Notes: a model not told the origin generated them from the letters alone. Shown: positions 26,775 to 35,655, counted from the first letter of the stretch. The stretch is DNA of 64,000 nucleotides from Arthrobacter citreus (GCF_009192745.1 NZ_VTFV01000002.1:1178001-1242000); one strand, 5' to 3'. Translations and numbers: made by a program.

Positions 26775-27619
26775 GGGGCGTCCTTTCCGGCAGGGGCAGG
26801 CGGGGGCGGTACGGCAAGGACCTGCCCCGGCAGCAGGCGGTGGGGGTCCGGGCCGATCACACTGCGGTTCAACTCATGCCACGCCGGCCAGTACCCCGCG
26901 ATCTCGTGGTCGGTTGCGAGCGGGCCCAGCTGGGCTGCTGCCAGGTCCCAGAGTGTGTCTCCCGCGGTGACAGTGACTGCCTCCTGCGGCGCATCCCGCG
27001 TTCCGCCCGGAATGAGGAGGGAGCCGCTCACAGGTCCCGGGGACGGTTTCCAGGATGGGTCCACGGCGGAATCACTGCGTTGGGACGCAGCTGAACCTCC
27101 CGGGCTGCTGCCTTCGACTGCCCGCCGGGCCAGCTGCCACGATGGGTCGGCCACGGGAGAGGGGGAAACTCCGGCAGCGGGCGATCCCGGGACGGGGTGT
27201 CCGGTGCTGATGGATGCGGCAGCGGTAGTCTGCGCGGCTGGTGCTGCCAGGCCCGGAAGGGGCGCAGCCGCCAGCTGCAGGCCCAGGGCGGCGGCCGCCA
27301 GCCGTTTGAGGAACCCGGGGCTGAGCCGCCCGACTACGCCGGCTGCGCGGCGGTTGCCGCTGCGCAGCAGGACAGCCGAGAGGAAAGCCGCTCCCAGTCC
27401 CACTGTCCACCAGGCCAGCACCAGCAGGCCCAGGCACCCGGCGGCGAGGCCGGCGGCCGACTGGAGATCCGTGAGTGAGCGGAAACTGTCCCCGAACCCG
27501 GGCGCCGGACCGCGCAGCATGTGGCCTGCCCCGAGCATGAGGGCACCGGCGGAGGCAGCCGCAACAGCCTGGAACACGTCCTCCAGCAACCTGCGTTTGT
27601 GTGCTCCCCGTGAAGCCAT
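26771..27619 (-). CDS. LysM-domain membrane protein
   Basis: 282 aa from the ATG at 27619, which has GGAGGT 4 bases upstream; an earlier in-frame ATG at 27787 overlaps the divergent gene promoter and is less likely. Two membrane segments (AAGLAAGCLGLLVLAWWTVGLGAAFLSAVLL, RLAAAALGLQLAAAPLPGLAA) are followed by a Pro/Ser-rich linker and a C-terminal LysM domain (VTVTAGDTLWDLAAAQLG ... LLPGQVLAVPP). LysM binds peptidoglycan glycan chains, so the C-terminus is probably outside. It is coupled to the downstream Rv3235-like gene. Confidence 0.82.
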   Translation of the reverse strand: MASRGAHKRRLLEDVFQAVAAASAGALMLGAGHMLRGPAPGFGDSFRSLTDLQSAAGLAAGCLGLLVLAWWTVGLGAAFLSAVLLRSGNRRAAGVVGRLSPGFLKRLAAAALGLQLAAAPLPGLAAPAAQTTAAASISTGHPVPGSPAAGVSPSPVADPSWQLARRAVEGSSPGGSAASQRSDSAVDPSWKPSPGPVSGSLLIPGGTRDAPQEAVTVTAGDTLWDLAAAQLGPLATDHEIAGYWPAWHELNRSVIGPDPHRLLPGQVLAVPPPPAPAGKDAP

Positions 27620-27759
27620 AGCTACCTCCGCGCCACTCGATGTATTTGATGGAGTTTGGTGCTGTTTGATATCAAGAACTGCTGGTGAATGCGTTTGGTG
27701 GTCTTTCCTAGCGACTGATGAAGCTGCTGTCCAGAGTGGTGCGGGGAGAATGTGGACGC

Positions 27760-27771
27760 TAGCCTTGCCCG
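27760..27771 (+). promoter_or_regulatory. Leaderless-type promoter of the 27772 gene (-10 TAGCCT)
   Basis: TAGCCT (27760-27765) is followed by 6 bases and the ATG at 27772. No Shine-Dalgarno sequence. It lies in the divergent gap with the LysM gene. Confidence 0.55.
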
Positions 27772-28320
27772 ATGAGGTGGGAGGCATTGTTCGCGGACCT
27801 GGAAGCCCAGCTGGCTGCTGCTGCAGGGGCGGGGTTGGAAACCGAAATAGCTGACCGGCAGCGGGGCGAACTCGCAGGACTGGACCTGGCGGCCAGGCTC
27901 CGGGCGCAGCGAGGCCGGACTCTGCGGGTTCACCTGGGGCTCGACGGCGGCCCGCTTACGGGAGCGCTTGGACGGCTGGGAGCGGACTGGCTCCTGCTCG
28001 ACTCAGTGTCAGGTTCCCACGTGGTGGCGCTGGAAGCGGTGCAGATGATCGAAGGTATGGACCGTTACGCGGACTCATCGGTTCCGCTCGTGCAGCTGCA
28101 GCTGGCTTCCGCACTGAGGGGCCTGGCCCGCGACCGCTATCCAGTGGACCTGCACCTGCGGGGACGGCCCGCGGCGCTGCACGGCATCATCGACCGGGTG
28201 GGGAAGGACTTCCTGGAATTTGCCGTTCTGGAACCTGGTGAGCCCCGGCGGCGCGAAAAAGTTGCCTCGGCGCCCGCTGTACCGTTCTCCCGGATCGCGG
28301 CTGTCAGCACCACCCGTTAG
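27772..28320 (+). CDS. Conserved hypothetical protein, family not recognised
   Basis: 182 aa, acidic and Ala/Leu-rich, with no signal peptide or membrane span. An N-terminal amphipathic helix (RWEALFADLEAQLAAAAGAGLETEIADRQRGEL) precedes two similar beta-rich stretches, LGADWLLLDSVSGSHVVALEAVQMIEG and HGIIDRVGKDFLEFAVLEP, which look like a duplicated small barrel (strand-GxDxxxL-strand). I cannot assign function. It is divergent from the LysM gene and convergent with the helix-turn-helix gene. Confidence 0.7.
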   Translation: MRWEALFADLEAQLAAAAGAGLETEIADRQRGELAGLDLAARLRAQRGRTLRVHLGLDGGPLTGALGRLGADWLLLDSVSGSHVVALEAVQMIEGMDRYADSSVPLVQLQLASALRGLARDRYPVDLHLRGRPAALHGIIDRVGKDFLEFAVLEPGEPRRREKVASAPAVPFSRIAAVSTTR

Positions 28321-28352
28321 GCCGCACGGGCTCACGCGCCGGCAGCCTGGGG

Positions 28353-28595
28353 CTAGGCCTCCGCCGCCTCGTCCTGGGGGAGCGCGGCCCTGGCAGCCTC
28401 CGCACGGCGGTACGCACCCGCTATGTACTCCTCGAGCTTGGCGTTCTCAACCCGCCACTGGCCGCGGCCTCCAACCTGGATGGCCGGCAGCTCGCCGGAG
28501 CGCACCAGCGCATACGTCTGAGAGGAAGATATGTTCAGGACCTCGCCCACGTCAGCGAGGGTGAGGAACCTTTTCTCCGCCATGGTGCCCACCAT
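28353..28595 (-). CDS. Small helix-turn-helix protein (BldC/excisionase-like)
   Basis: 80 aa. A MerR-like winged helix-turn-helix of the excisionase/BldC type: FLTLADVGEVLNISSSQTYALVRSGELPAIQVGG, then GQWRVENAKLEEYIAGAYRR. Such proteins bind DNA through this domain; BldC is a developmental regulator in Streptomyces. The ATG at 28595 is preferred because AAAGGG ends 4 bases upstream; ATG at 28583 (76 aa) is an alternative. It is divergent from the CpaB/CpaE pair across a 166-base gap, so it may regulate it (inference from position only). Confidence 0.8.
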   Translation of the reverse strand: MVGTMAEKRFLTLADVGEVLNISSSQTYALVRSGELPAIQVGGRGQWRVENAKLEEYIAGAYRRAEAARAALPQDEAAEA

Positions 28596-28659
28596 CAAAC
28601 CCTTTCCGGCACTGTGCCGCTGCTGACCTAGTCTGCCACCTGTTGGTGCTGAACGTCCG

Positions 28660-28668
28660 TTATCCACA
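28660..28668 (+). promoter_or_regulatory. TTATCCACA word (DnaA-box-like) between the HTH gene and cpaB-like gene
   Basis: A perfect copy of the classical DnaA-box 9-mer lies in the divergent gap 28596-28761. The same word occurs upstream of glf (42676-42684, reverse) and upstream of the TadA/CpaF gene (63755-63763). No other element in the gap is convincing. Confidence 0.5.
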
Positions 28669-28761
28669 AAATACGTACCCCACCCGTTTCCATCCTGCCG
28701 TTTGAGGGACACAATGACCTCCAGCACTCCGCGGGGAGGCGGAGGAAACCTAGGGGGAACA

Positions 28762-29409
28762 ATGAGTCTCAAGACCGCTGCGCCGGCCGCACCCGCGCCG
28801 CGCTTAAAGAAACCGTCGTGGAAGGACCCCCGGCTGCTGCTGGGATTGCTGCTGGTCCTGGCCTCGGTCGCCGGGGTGAGCGCGCTGGTTGCCAGCCAGG
28901 ACCACACCATCCAGGTCCTTGCCGCCTCACGCGAGATACCGGTTGGGTCGGTGCTGGAGGCGGACGATTTCGATGTTGTGCAGGTTTCCCTCGGCGGGCT
29001 TGCCGGCACCTATATGGCCGCAGCAGAGGCGCTCCCTGAGAACGCCGTAGCCGGAACCATTATCCGCCGGGGCGAGCTGCTTTCCCGGGCCGATCTCGTC
29101 AAGGCGGAAGACCTGGACCGCAAACCTCTCGGACTCGATGTTCAATCACCGCTGCCGAGCGGGATCCGCGCCGGGGACCGGGTCGATGTCTGGGCCTCCC
29201 TTCCGAACGGACAAAACGGGTACGGGGAACCGCGCCGTCTCCTTACCGCTGCGGAGATATCGGAACTCTCGGTCAACGAGTCGGTCATCGCGGGCGCAAA
29301 TGCCACCCGCCTGCTGGTCCTTGTCGAAGACGGGGACCTTCCTGCGCTGCTCGGTGCCCTGTCCAATCAGGCGAAGATCGCCGTCGTCCCCAATCCCTCA
29401 GCCGGATGA
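28762..29409 (+). CDS. CpaB/RcpC-like SAF-domain protein (Tad/Flp pilus assembly)
   Basis: 215 aa. One N-terminal membrane span (LLLGLLLVLASVAGVSALVA) leads into a SAF domain (VLAASREIPVGSVLEADDFDVVQVSL ... GTIIRRGELLSRADLV) and a C-terminal region with GIRAGDRVDVWAS, the usual CpaB layout outside the membrane. CpaB proteins help assemble Tad/Flp pili. GGGGGA (28753-28758) precedes the ATG at 28762; an upstream in-frame ATG at 28714 lacks such a site. It overlaps the CpaE-like gene by 4 bases. Confidence 0.8.
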   Translation: MSLKTAAPAAPAPRLKKPSWKDPRLLLGLLLVLASVAGVSALVASQDHTIQVLAASREIPVGSVLEADDFDVVQVSLGGLAGTYMAAAEALPENAVAGTIIRRGELLSRADLVKAEDLDRKPLGLDVQSPLPSGIRAGDRVDVWASLPNGQNGYGEPRRLLTAAEISELSVNESVIAGANATRLLVLVEDGDLPALLGALSNQAKIAVVPNPSAG

Positions 29410-30716
29410 GCGCCATCCCGGTAGTGACCTCCGGCAGCGGTACGGCAGAGCTGGTGCAGGGACTGGAACGCCTGCAGGGGCCGGTCACCGTGATACGCCG
29501 CTGTACCGAGCTTTCAGAACTGATCGCCGCCTGCCAAAGCGGCATGGCCCGCGCCGCAATTGTGGACGACGACGCCGGGGAGCTGACTGCCAGCCTTGCA
29601 GACCGTGTTGCTGCAGCGGGGGTCGCCCTCCTGGTCCTGGCAGACGACCCGGCAGCCCGCACCCGACTCGAGCGGCTTGGCGTCAAACACGCCTCGAGGA
29701 ACCTTGAATCCACCGCCCTCGCGGAACTGGTGGAAACGGCTGTCCTCGCCATGGAATCCCGGGACCCCGGTCCTGGAGTGCGGTCATCCCTTGCAGATCC
29801 GGCGGACGGCCTCCGCCGCTGGGAACTGGGCGGGGAAACCGGAGGCACAGGGGATGGCGGGGGCACGCGCCGGACCGGAAGCCTCATAGCTGTCTGGGGT
29901 CCCGCCGGCGGGCCCGGGCGGACAACCCTGGCACTGAACCTCGCAGCCGAGGCTGCCGCTGCCGGGAGTGAAGTAATGCTGGTCGACGCGGACACCTACG
30001 CTCCCAGCATCGCTGCGGTTCTTGGACTGGCCGACGAGGCGGCGGGTCTGGCGCAGGCCTGCCGCCTCGCGGAACAGGGAGTGCTTCAGCCTCCAGCCCT
30101 TGAACGAACCGCTGTGCAGGTGCAGCTGAAGAACCGCCGGCTGCGGGTCCTGACTGGAATCACACGCTCGGACCGCTGGCTGGAGATCCGCGGAACTGCC
30201 CTCGCCAGGGTGCTGGAGCAATCCCGCAGCATCGCTGACATTACGGTGGTGGACTGCGGCTTCAGCCTCGAGTCGGATGAGGAGCTCAGCTTCGACACGA
30301 TGGCACCCCGGCGCAATGCGGCAACCCTGGTGTCACTGGAAGCCGCGGACACCGTTTACGCCGTCGGAGCCGCGGACCCGGTAGGAGTTCCCCGGCTGGT
30401 GCGTGCGCTCGCCGAACTCGAAACGGCCGTTCCCTCGGCGGCGCCGCTGGTGGTGCTGAACAAGGTGCGGCGCTCCACCGTGGGGCGCTCCCCGGAACGC
30501 CAGCTCAGCGAAGCATGGGAGCGTTTTGGTCCCGGGCAGATCAGTGCCTTCCTGCCGGCGGACTGGGAAGCAGCCGACGCGTCGCTGCTGGCGGGGGCCG
30601 CACTGCTGGAAGCCGCGCCCAACTCCGCGCTGAGGACGGCAATTGCTGCGCTGGCAAACGTTCCCGCAGGCGGCAGCCCCAAACGGCGGAGAAAGCGCGC
30701 GGCAGCCACGAAGTGA
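29406..30716 (+). CDS. CpaE/TadZ-like ParA-family protein with altered P-loop
   Basis: 436 aa. Residues ~1-125 look like a receiver-type domain (AAIVDDDAGEL ... VALLVLADD). After a Gly-rich linker comes a MinD/ParA-type ATPase domain (IAVWGPAGGPGRTTLALNLA, then VMLVDADTYAPSIAAVLGL, DITVVDCGFSLESDE). This is the CpaE/TadZ architecture that places the Tad machine at a cell site. The P-loop lysine is replaced: GPGRTT has Arg172 where GKT/S is expected. The tail is very basic (KRRRKRAAATK). It overlaps the CpaB-like gene (ATGA). CpaF and TadB/C are not encoded next to it. Confidence 0.82.
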   Translation: MSAIPVVTSGSGTAELVQGLERLQGPVTVIRRCTELSELIAACQSGMARAAIVDDDAGELTASLADRVAAAGVALLVLADDPAARTRLERLGVKHASRNLESTALAELVETAVLAMESRDPGPGVRSSLADPADGLRRWELGGETGGTGDGGGTRRTGSLIAVWGPAGGPGRTTLALNLAAEAAAAGSEVMLVDADTYAPSIAAVLGLADEAAGLAQACRLAEQGVLQPPALERTAVQVQLKNRRLRVLTGITRSDRWLEIRGTALARVLEQSRSIADITVVDCGFSLESDEELSFDTMAPRRNAATLVSLEAADTVYAVGAADPVGVPRLVRALAELETAVPSAAPLVVLNKVRRSTVGRSPERQLSEAWERFGPGQISAFLPADWEAADASLLAGAALLEAAPNSALRTAIAALANVPAGGSPKRRRKRAAATK

Positions 30717-30736
30717 CCTTTTCTTTCCCAAGGAGA

Positions 30737-30742
30737 TAGGCT
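30737..30742 (+). promoter_or_regulatory. Candidate promoter -10 (TAGGCT) for gdh
   Basis: TAGGCT lies 62 bases before the gdh ATG in the 88-base gap. The leader would contain GGAGG (30792-30796), 8 bases before the start. The -35 is unclear. Confidence 0.4.
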
Positions 30743-30804
30743 CGTAGCAAACGGGCTGCAAAGGGGCGGCCGGTACTAAGCGGCGAATTTCGGAGGCGTA
30801 TTAA

Positions 30805-33800
30805 ATGTCGTCTGGATCCAACACCACGGATCTGTCCAGCTCGGATATTTCCCTTGAGGATTTCATCGGGAATTACTACGAGCATCTGGCGGCTGAGGAC
30901 GCCGCACTCTACCCTCCGCAGGCTTTGCGGGAGCGCGCCGAGGCACACCGGGCGCTGGCATGGACCCGGGCAGAGGGCACCGCAGCGGTAGACGTCTTCG
31001 ACCAGGGCGATGCCAGCGTGATCCTCATCGTCACCGATGACATGCCGTTCCTCGTCGACTCGGTCACCGCTGAGATTGTCCGGCAGAACAGCGGTATCCG
31101 ACTGATGGTCCACCCCACGTTCCTGGCAACCCGCCACCGGGACAGCGATACCCTTCAGCAGGTCAAGCGGGTTCCGAACGCGGCCGGCATCTCCAGCGGG
31201 GACACCGCTGCGCTGCCCGACATCTCAGGCCTGCTGGGCAACGGCGACCAGACCACGCGCATCGAGTCCTGGATCGCCGTCGAAGTTCCGCGCCTCAGTG
31301 ATGAAGACCGCCGCAGGGACATGGTCGACGGACTGCTCAGGGTCCTTGACGACGTCCGCCTGGCCGTCAAGGACTGGTCCGGCATGCGTGCCAAGGTCCA
31401 CGAGATTGCAGCCGAACTCGCCGCCGCCGGGTCGGGCATTCCCGACCTGCAGCAGGCACGGGAGCTGCTCACATGGCTGGACGACGGAAACTTCACGTTC
31501 CTGGGATACCGCGAATACGACCTCATCAACGAGGACGGCGAAGATGTGCTCCGCGCTTCCTCCAATACCGGCCTCGGACTGCTGCGCCGGAATTCAGAGG
31601 CGGGCAAGGTTCAGCACCTGACAACGGCAGGCAGGGCCAAGGCACGGGAGAAGCGTGCCCTGGTGATCACCAAGGCAAATTCGCGCTCCACGGTCCACCG
31701 CGCCGCGTACTTCGACTACATCGGAGTCAAGCGGTTTGACGCCGAGGGCAACGTCACCGGTGAACGGCGTTTCATTGGCCTGTTTGCGACCGGTGCCTAC
31801 ACCGGGTCCGTCCGGGACGTTCCGATCCTGCGCGACAAGGTCAAGGAAGTCATCCGCCGGGCAGGGTTCCCCGCAGACTCGCATTCAGGCAAGGACCTGC
31901 TCTCCATCCTTGAGACGTTCCCGCGCGACGAACTGTTCCAGATCGACGTCGACGGTCTGCTGGAAACAGCCCAGGGCATCCTCCGACTGCAGGAACGGCG
32001 GCGTACCCGGCTCTTCCTGCGCCCGGACGTCTACGGACGTTTTATGTCCGCGCTGGTATTCCTGCCGCGCGACCGATACACAACCTCGGTCCGCCTGCGG
32101 ATCCAGGATGAACTCCGGGCAACCTTCAACGCCGAGTCCATCGACTACGAGGCCCGCCTGACCGAATCGGCGCTGGCCCGCCTGTTCTTCCGAATCCGGT
32201 TGCCCAAGGGCGTTGAAATCACGGACGTTGATGCCGCTGCGCTGGAGCGCCGGCTGGTCAACGCCACCCGCTCCTGGTCCGAGGGAATCGACGAGGTGCT
32301 GCGGGGGAAGTTCGACCGGGTCCAGGCGGAGCAGCTCTCTGCCCTGTGGGGCGACGCCTTCCCCATGGATTACCGAGTGGGTTACGAGGTTGAGGACGCG
32401 CTTGCGGACATAGCCCGGTTTGAGGACCGGCTCCAGAACCCGGACACTGCTCCGGAGCTCTTCGTCTACCTGCCGGCCGGCAGCAAGGACAACACCGACA
32501 GCGCTGACGCCCGGCTGAAGCTGTACCTGCTCGAGCCGAAGTCCCTGACCCAGATCCTTCCCTTCCTGCACAACCTGGGCCTCGAGGTGCTGGACGAACG
32601 TCCGTTCGAGATCCGGCGGCGGGACGGCGTCGAGCTGTTCCTCTACGACCTTGGTCTGCGCTACGGCGCCGGCGTGGATCCGCTTGAAACCGGTACCCTG
32701 CTCGCGGAGGCCTTCCGCGCAGGCATCTCCGGCGCCAGCGAATCGGACGCGCTGGACCGCCTGATCCTGGGTCAGGGCCTGGGCTGGCGCGAAGTGGTCA
32801 TGTTCCGCAGCTACGCCAAGTACATGCGCCAGATGGGAAACACCAACTCCTACGGCTTCATCGCGGACACGCTGCTGGCCAACCCCCGGGTTACCGGCGC
32901 GCTTGGCCGCATGTTCCGGGCACGGTTCGATCCGGCTCTCGAAGCCTCCGGGCGCGAGGCCGAAATGGAAGCGGCGCGCAGCGAACTGGACGCCGGGCTG
33001 GAACAGGTGCCCACCCTGGATGCGGACCGTGTGCTGCGGACGTTCGCCAACCTCATCGAGGCGACGCTGCGCACCAACTTCTACCAGGACAAGCCGTACG
33101 TCAGCCACAAGCTCAACACGGCCGTGATCGACGGCGCTCCGTTCCCGCGGCCCAAGTATGAGATTTGGGTTTACTCTCCGCGCGTCGAGGGCGTGCACCT
33201 GCGCTTCGGCGAGGTGGCCCGCGGCGGCCTGCGCTGGTCGGACCGGCGCGAGGACTTCCGCACCGAAATCCTGGGCCTGGTCAAGGCACAGACCGTCAAG
33301 AACGCCGTCATTGTGCCTACGGGTGCCAAGGGCGGCTTCTACGCGAAGCAGCTCCCTGACCCGGCGAAGGACCGCGGCGCCTGGATGGAAGAGGGCAAGG
33401 AAAGCTACCGCACGTTCATCCGCGGGCTGCTGGACATCACCGACAACCTGGTGGTCACCGAAGCCGGCGAGCAGGTCCGTCCGCCGGAGAACGTGGTGCG
33501 GCACGACGGCGACGACAGCTACCTGGTGGTAGCCGCGGACAAGGGGACAGCCTCCTTCTCCGACATCGCCAACGCCCTCTCAGCCGAATACGGTTTCTGG
33601 CTGGGCGACGCCTTCGCATCCGGCGGATCCGTGGGTTATGACCACAAGGCCATGGGCATCACCGCCCGCGGCGCCTGGGAATCGGTCAAACGGCACTTCA
33701 GCGAACTCGGCGTCGATACCCAGAACGAGGACTTCACGGCCGTCGGCGTGGGCGATATGAGCGGCGACGTCTTCGGCAACGGCATGCTGCTTTCCGAGCA

Positions 33801-35643
33801 CACCCGCCTCGTTGCGGCGTTCGACCACCGGCACGTGTTCCTGGACCCGAATCCCGACGCCGCACGGTCCCACGCTGAAAGGCGCCGGCTGTTCGAGCTG
33901 CCCCGCTCTTCGTGGGCAGACTATGACGAGAGCCTGATCAGCGAGGGCGGCGGAGTCTTCCCGCGGCAGTCCAAGAGCATTCCCATCAGCGCACAGGTGC
34001 GCGAGGTCCTGGGCCTGGACGCGGGCGTTACCCGCCTGAGCCCGCCGGAACTGCTGCGCGCCATCCTCAAGGCACCGGTGGACCTGCTCTACAACGGCGG
34101 CATCGGCACCTACATCAAGGCATCCACGGAGACCAACGCAGAGGTAGGGGACAAGGCCAACGACTCTATCCGCATTGACGGACGGGACGTCCGGGCGAAG
34201 GTCATTGGTGAAGGCGGCAACCTGGGCATGACCCAGCGCGGACGCATCGAAGCCGCCTTGTCCGGCGTCATCCTGAACACCGACGCGATCGACAACTCGG
34301 CGGGCGTGGACTGCTCCGACCACGAGGTCAACATCAAGATCTTCGTTGACCGCATGGTCGCCGCGGGCCGGCTGGACGCTTCCGAACGTTCGGCCTTCCT
34401 GCACTCGATGACGGATGAAGTCGGCCGGCTGGTGCTGCAGGACAACATCGACCAGAACATGCTCCTGCTCAACGACCGCCAGCGCGTGATCGAGTGGAGC
34501 CCCAGCTTCGAACGGCTCATGGACTGGCTGGAGGAGCACGCCGGCCTGGACCGTGCCCTTGAAGCCCTGCCCACCAAGGAAGAACTGCGGGCACGGGTCG
34601 CTGAAGGACAGGGCCTCACCGCGCCGGAACTCTCCGTCCTGGCGGCCTACGCCAAGATCGAGCTGACCCGCGCGCTCACCGCGTCCGACCTCGCCGACGA
34701 TCCGTACTTCCGCGGCACCCTGCGCCGGTACTTCCCCAAGCAGCTGGTGGAACGCTTCGATGACCAGCTGGACACCCATCCGCTGCGGCGCGAAATCATC
34801 TCCACCATGGTCGCCAACGACATGATCAACATTGGCGGAATCACCTTCGCTTTCCGGGTCATGGAAGAGACCTCAGCCAGCGAGGCCACTGTTGCCCGCG
34901 CCTTCAGCGCGCTTCGGGAGATCTACGCAATCGACGACGTCGTTGCCGCCTTGGGTGAACTTCCCGCCAGTTTCCCGACGGAAACCTGGACTTCCATCCA
35001 CTTGGACATGCGCAGGCTGCTTGACCGCGCGGTGCGCTGGTTCGTGAACCATGTTGGCCGCGGCAGCTCCATCGACGAGGACATCCAGGCTTTCAAGCCG
35101 ATCGTGGAACCGCTGCGGAAGGACCTCATGCGCTTTATGCGCGGAGCGGACCGCGAACGGGTAGAGGCAGCACTGGAGAAGGCCGCCGGCTGGGACGTGC
35201 CCGAGGATCTTGGCACGTACTGGGCCGAGCAGTTCGAAAGCTACGGCCTTCTCGACGTCGCCCTGGCGACCCGGCAGGTCGAGGAACCGGCAGAGAACAT
35301 TGCTGCCGTCTACTACGCGGTCTACGACCGCTATGGAATCGACGATCTGCTGGAGCGCATCACCAAGCTCCCGCGCGGGGACCGCTGGCAGGCACTTGCC
35401 CGTGCCGCGCTGCGCGATGACCTGTATTCCACCGTGGCGGATATGACGGTGGCTGCCCTCCAGGCCACTCCGTCCATGCAGGGCGAAGATCCGGTAACCC
35501 GGGTCGAGGCGTGGGAGCAGGAAAATGCAGACAACCTCGAACGTGCAACCAAGATGTTCGCCGAGGTCAACCAGCTGGAGCAGGATGACATGGCCTCGCT
35601 TTCCGTGGCACTGCGGCTGCTTCGCTCGATCGTAAGGCGCTGA
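30805..35643 (+). CDS. gdh: Large NAD-specific glutamate dehydrogenase (GDH180 class)
   Basis: 1612 aa, normal for the ~180-kDa class (Streptomyces, Mycobacterium Rv2476c). Long N-terminal regulatory/ACT-like domains precede the catalytic core, where VARGGLRWSDRREDFRTEILGLVKAQTVKNAV and PTGAKGGFYAKQLP carry the substrate-binding lysines. The NAD-binding part includes GVGDMSGDVFGNGML and KVIGEGGNLGMTQRGR. It oxidatively deaminates glutamate to 2-oxoglutarate and ammonium and is mainly catabolic. In mycobacteria it is inhibited by GarA, an FHA protein; no garA is in this window. pdtaS follows after 12 bases. Confidence 0.96.
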   Translation: MSSGSNTTDLSSSDISLEDFIGNYYEHLAAEDAALYPPQALRERAEAHRALAWTRAEGTAAVDVFDQGDASVILIVTDDMPFLVDSVTAEIVRQNSGIRLMVHPTFLATRHRDSDTLQQVKRVPNAAGISSGDTAALPDISGLLGNGDQTTRIESWIAVEVPRLSDEDRRRDMVDGLLRVLDDVRLAVKDWSGMRAKVHEIAAELAAAGSGIPDLQQARELLTWLDDGNFTFLGYREYDLINEDGEDVLRASSNTGLGLLRRNSEAGKVQHLTTAGRAKAREKRALVITKANSRSTVHRAAYFDYIGVKRFDAEGNVTGERRFIGLFATGAYTGSVRDVPILRDKVKEVIRRAGFPADSHSGKDLLSILETFPRDELFQIDVDGLLETAQGILRLQERRRTRLFLRPDVYGRFMSALVFLPRDRYTTSVRLRIQDELRATFNAESIDYEARLTESALARLFFRIRLPKGVEITDVDAAALERRLVNATRSWSEGIDEVLRGKFDRVQAEQLSALWGDAFPMDYRVGYEVEDALADIARFEDRLQNPDTAPELFVYLPAGSKDNTDSADARLKLYLLEPKSLTQILPFLHNLGLEVLDERPFEIRRRDGVELFLYDLGLRYGAGVDPLETGTLLAEAFRAGISGASESDALDRLILGQGLGWREVVMFRSYAKYMRQMGNTNSYGFIADTLLANPRVTGALGRMFRARFDPALEASGREAEMEAARSELDAGLEQVPTLDADRVLRTFANLIEATLRTNFYQDKPYVSHKLNTAVIDGAPFPRPKYEIWVYSPRVEGVHLRFGEVARGGLRWSDRREDFRTEILGLVKAQTVKNAVIVPTGAKGGFYAKQLPDPAKDRGAWMEEGKESYRTFIRGLLDITDNLVVTEAGEQVRPPENVVRHDGDDSYLVVAADKGTASFSDIANALSAEYGFWLGDAFASGGSVGYDHKAMGITARGAWESVKRHFSELGVDTQNEDFTAVGVGDMSGDVFGNGMLLSEHTRLVAAFDHRHVFLDPNPDAARSHAERRRLFELPRSSWADYDESLISEGGGVFPRQSKSIPISAQVREVLGLDAGVTRLSPPELLRAILKAPVDLLYNGGIGTYIKASTETNAEVGDKANDSIRIDGRDVRAKVIGEGGNLGMTQRGRIEAALSGVILNTDAIDNSAGVDCSDHEVNIKIFVDRMVAAGRLDASERSAFLHSMTDEVGRLVLQDNIDQNMLLLNDRQRVIEWSPSFERLMDWLEEHAGLDRALEALPTKEELRARVAEGQGLTAPELSVLAAYAKIELTRALTASDLADDPYFRGTLRRYFPKQLVERFDDQLDTHPLRREIISTMVANDMINIGGITFAFRVMEETSASEATVARAFSALREIYAIDDVVAALGELPASFPTETWTSIHLDMRRLLDRAVRWFVNHVGRGSSIDEDIQAFKPIVEPLRKDLMRFMRGADRERVEAALEKAAGWDVPEDLGTYWAEQFESYGLLDVALATRQVEEPAENIAAVYYAVYDRYGIDDLLERITKLPRGDRWQALARAALRDDLYSTVADMTVAALQATPSMQGEDPVTRVEAWEQENADNLERATKMFAEVNQLEQDDMASLSVALRLLRSIVRR

Positions 35644-35655
35644 CGGACTTCCGCT

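Noticed and set aside
31885-33504. 539-codon minus-strand frame opposite the NAD-GDH gene
   Set aside because: The GDH protein is continuous and conserved through this stretch.
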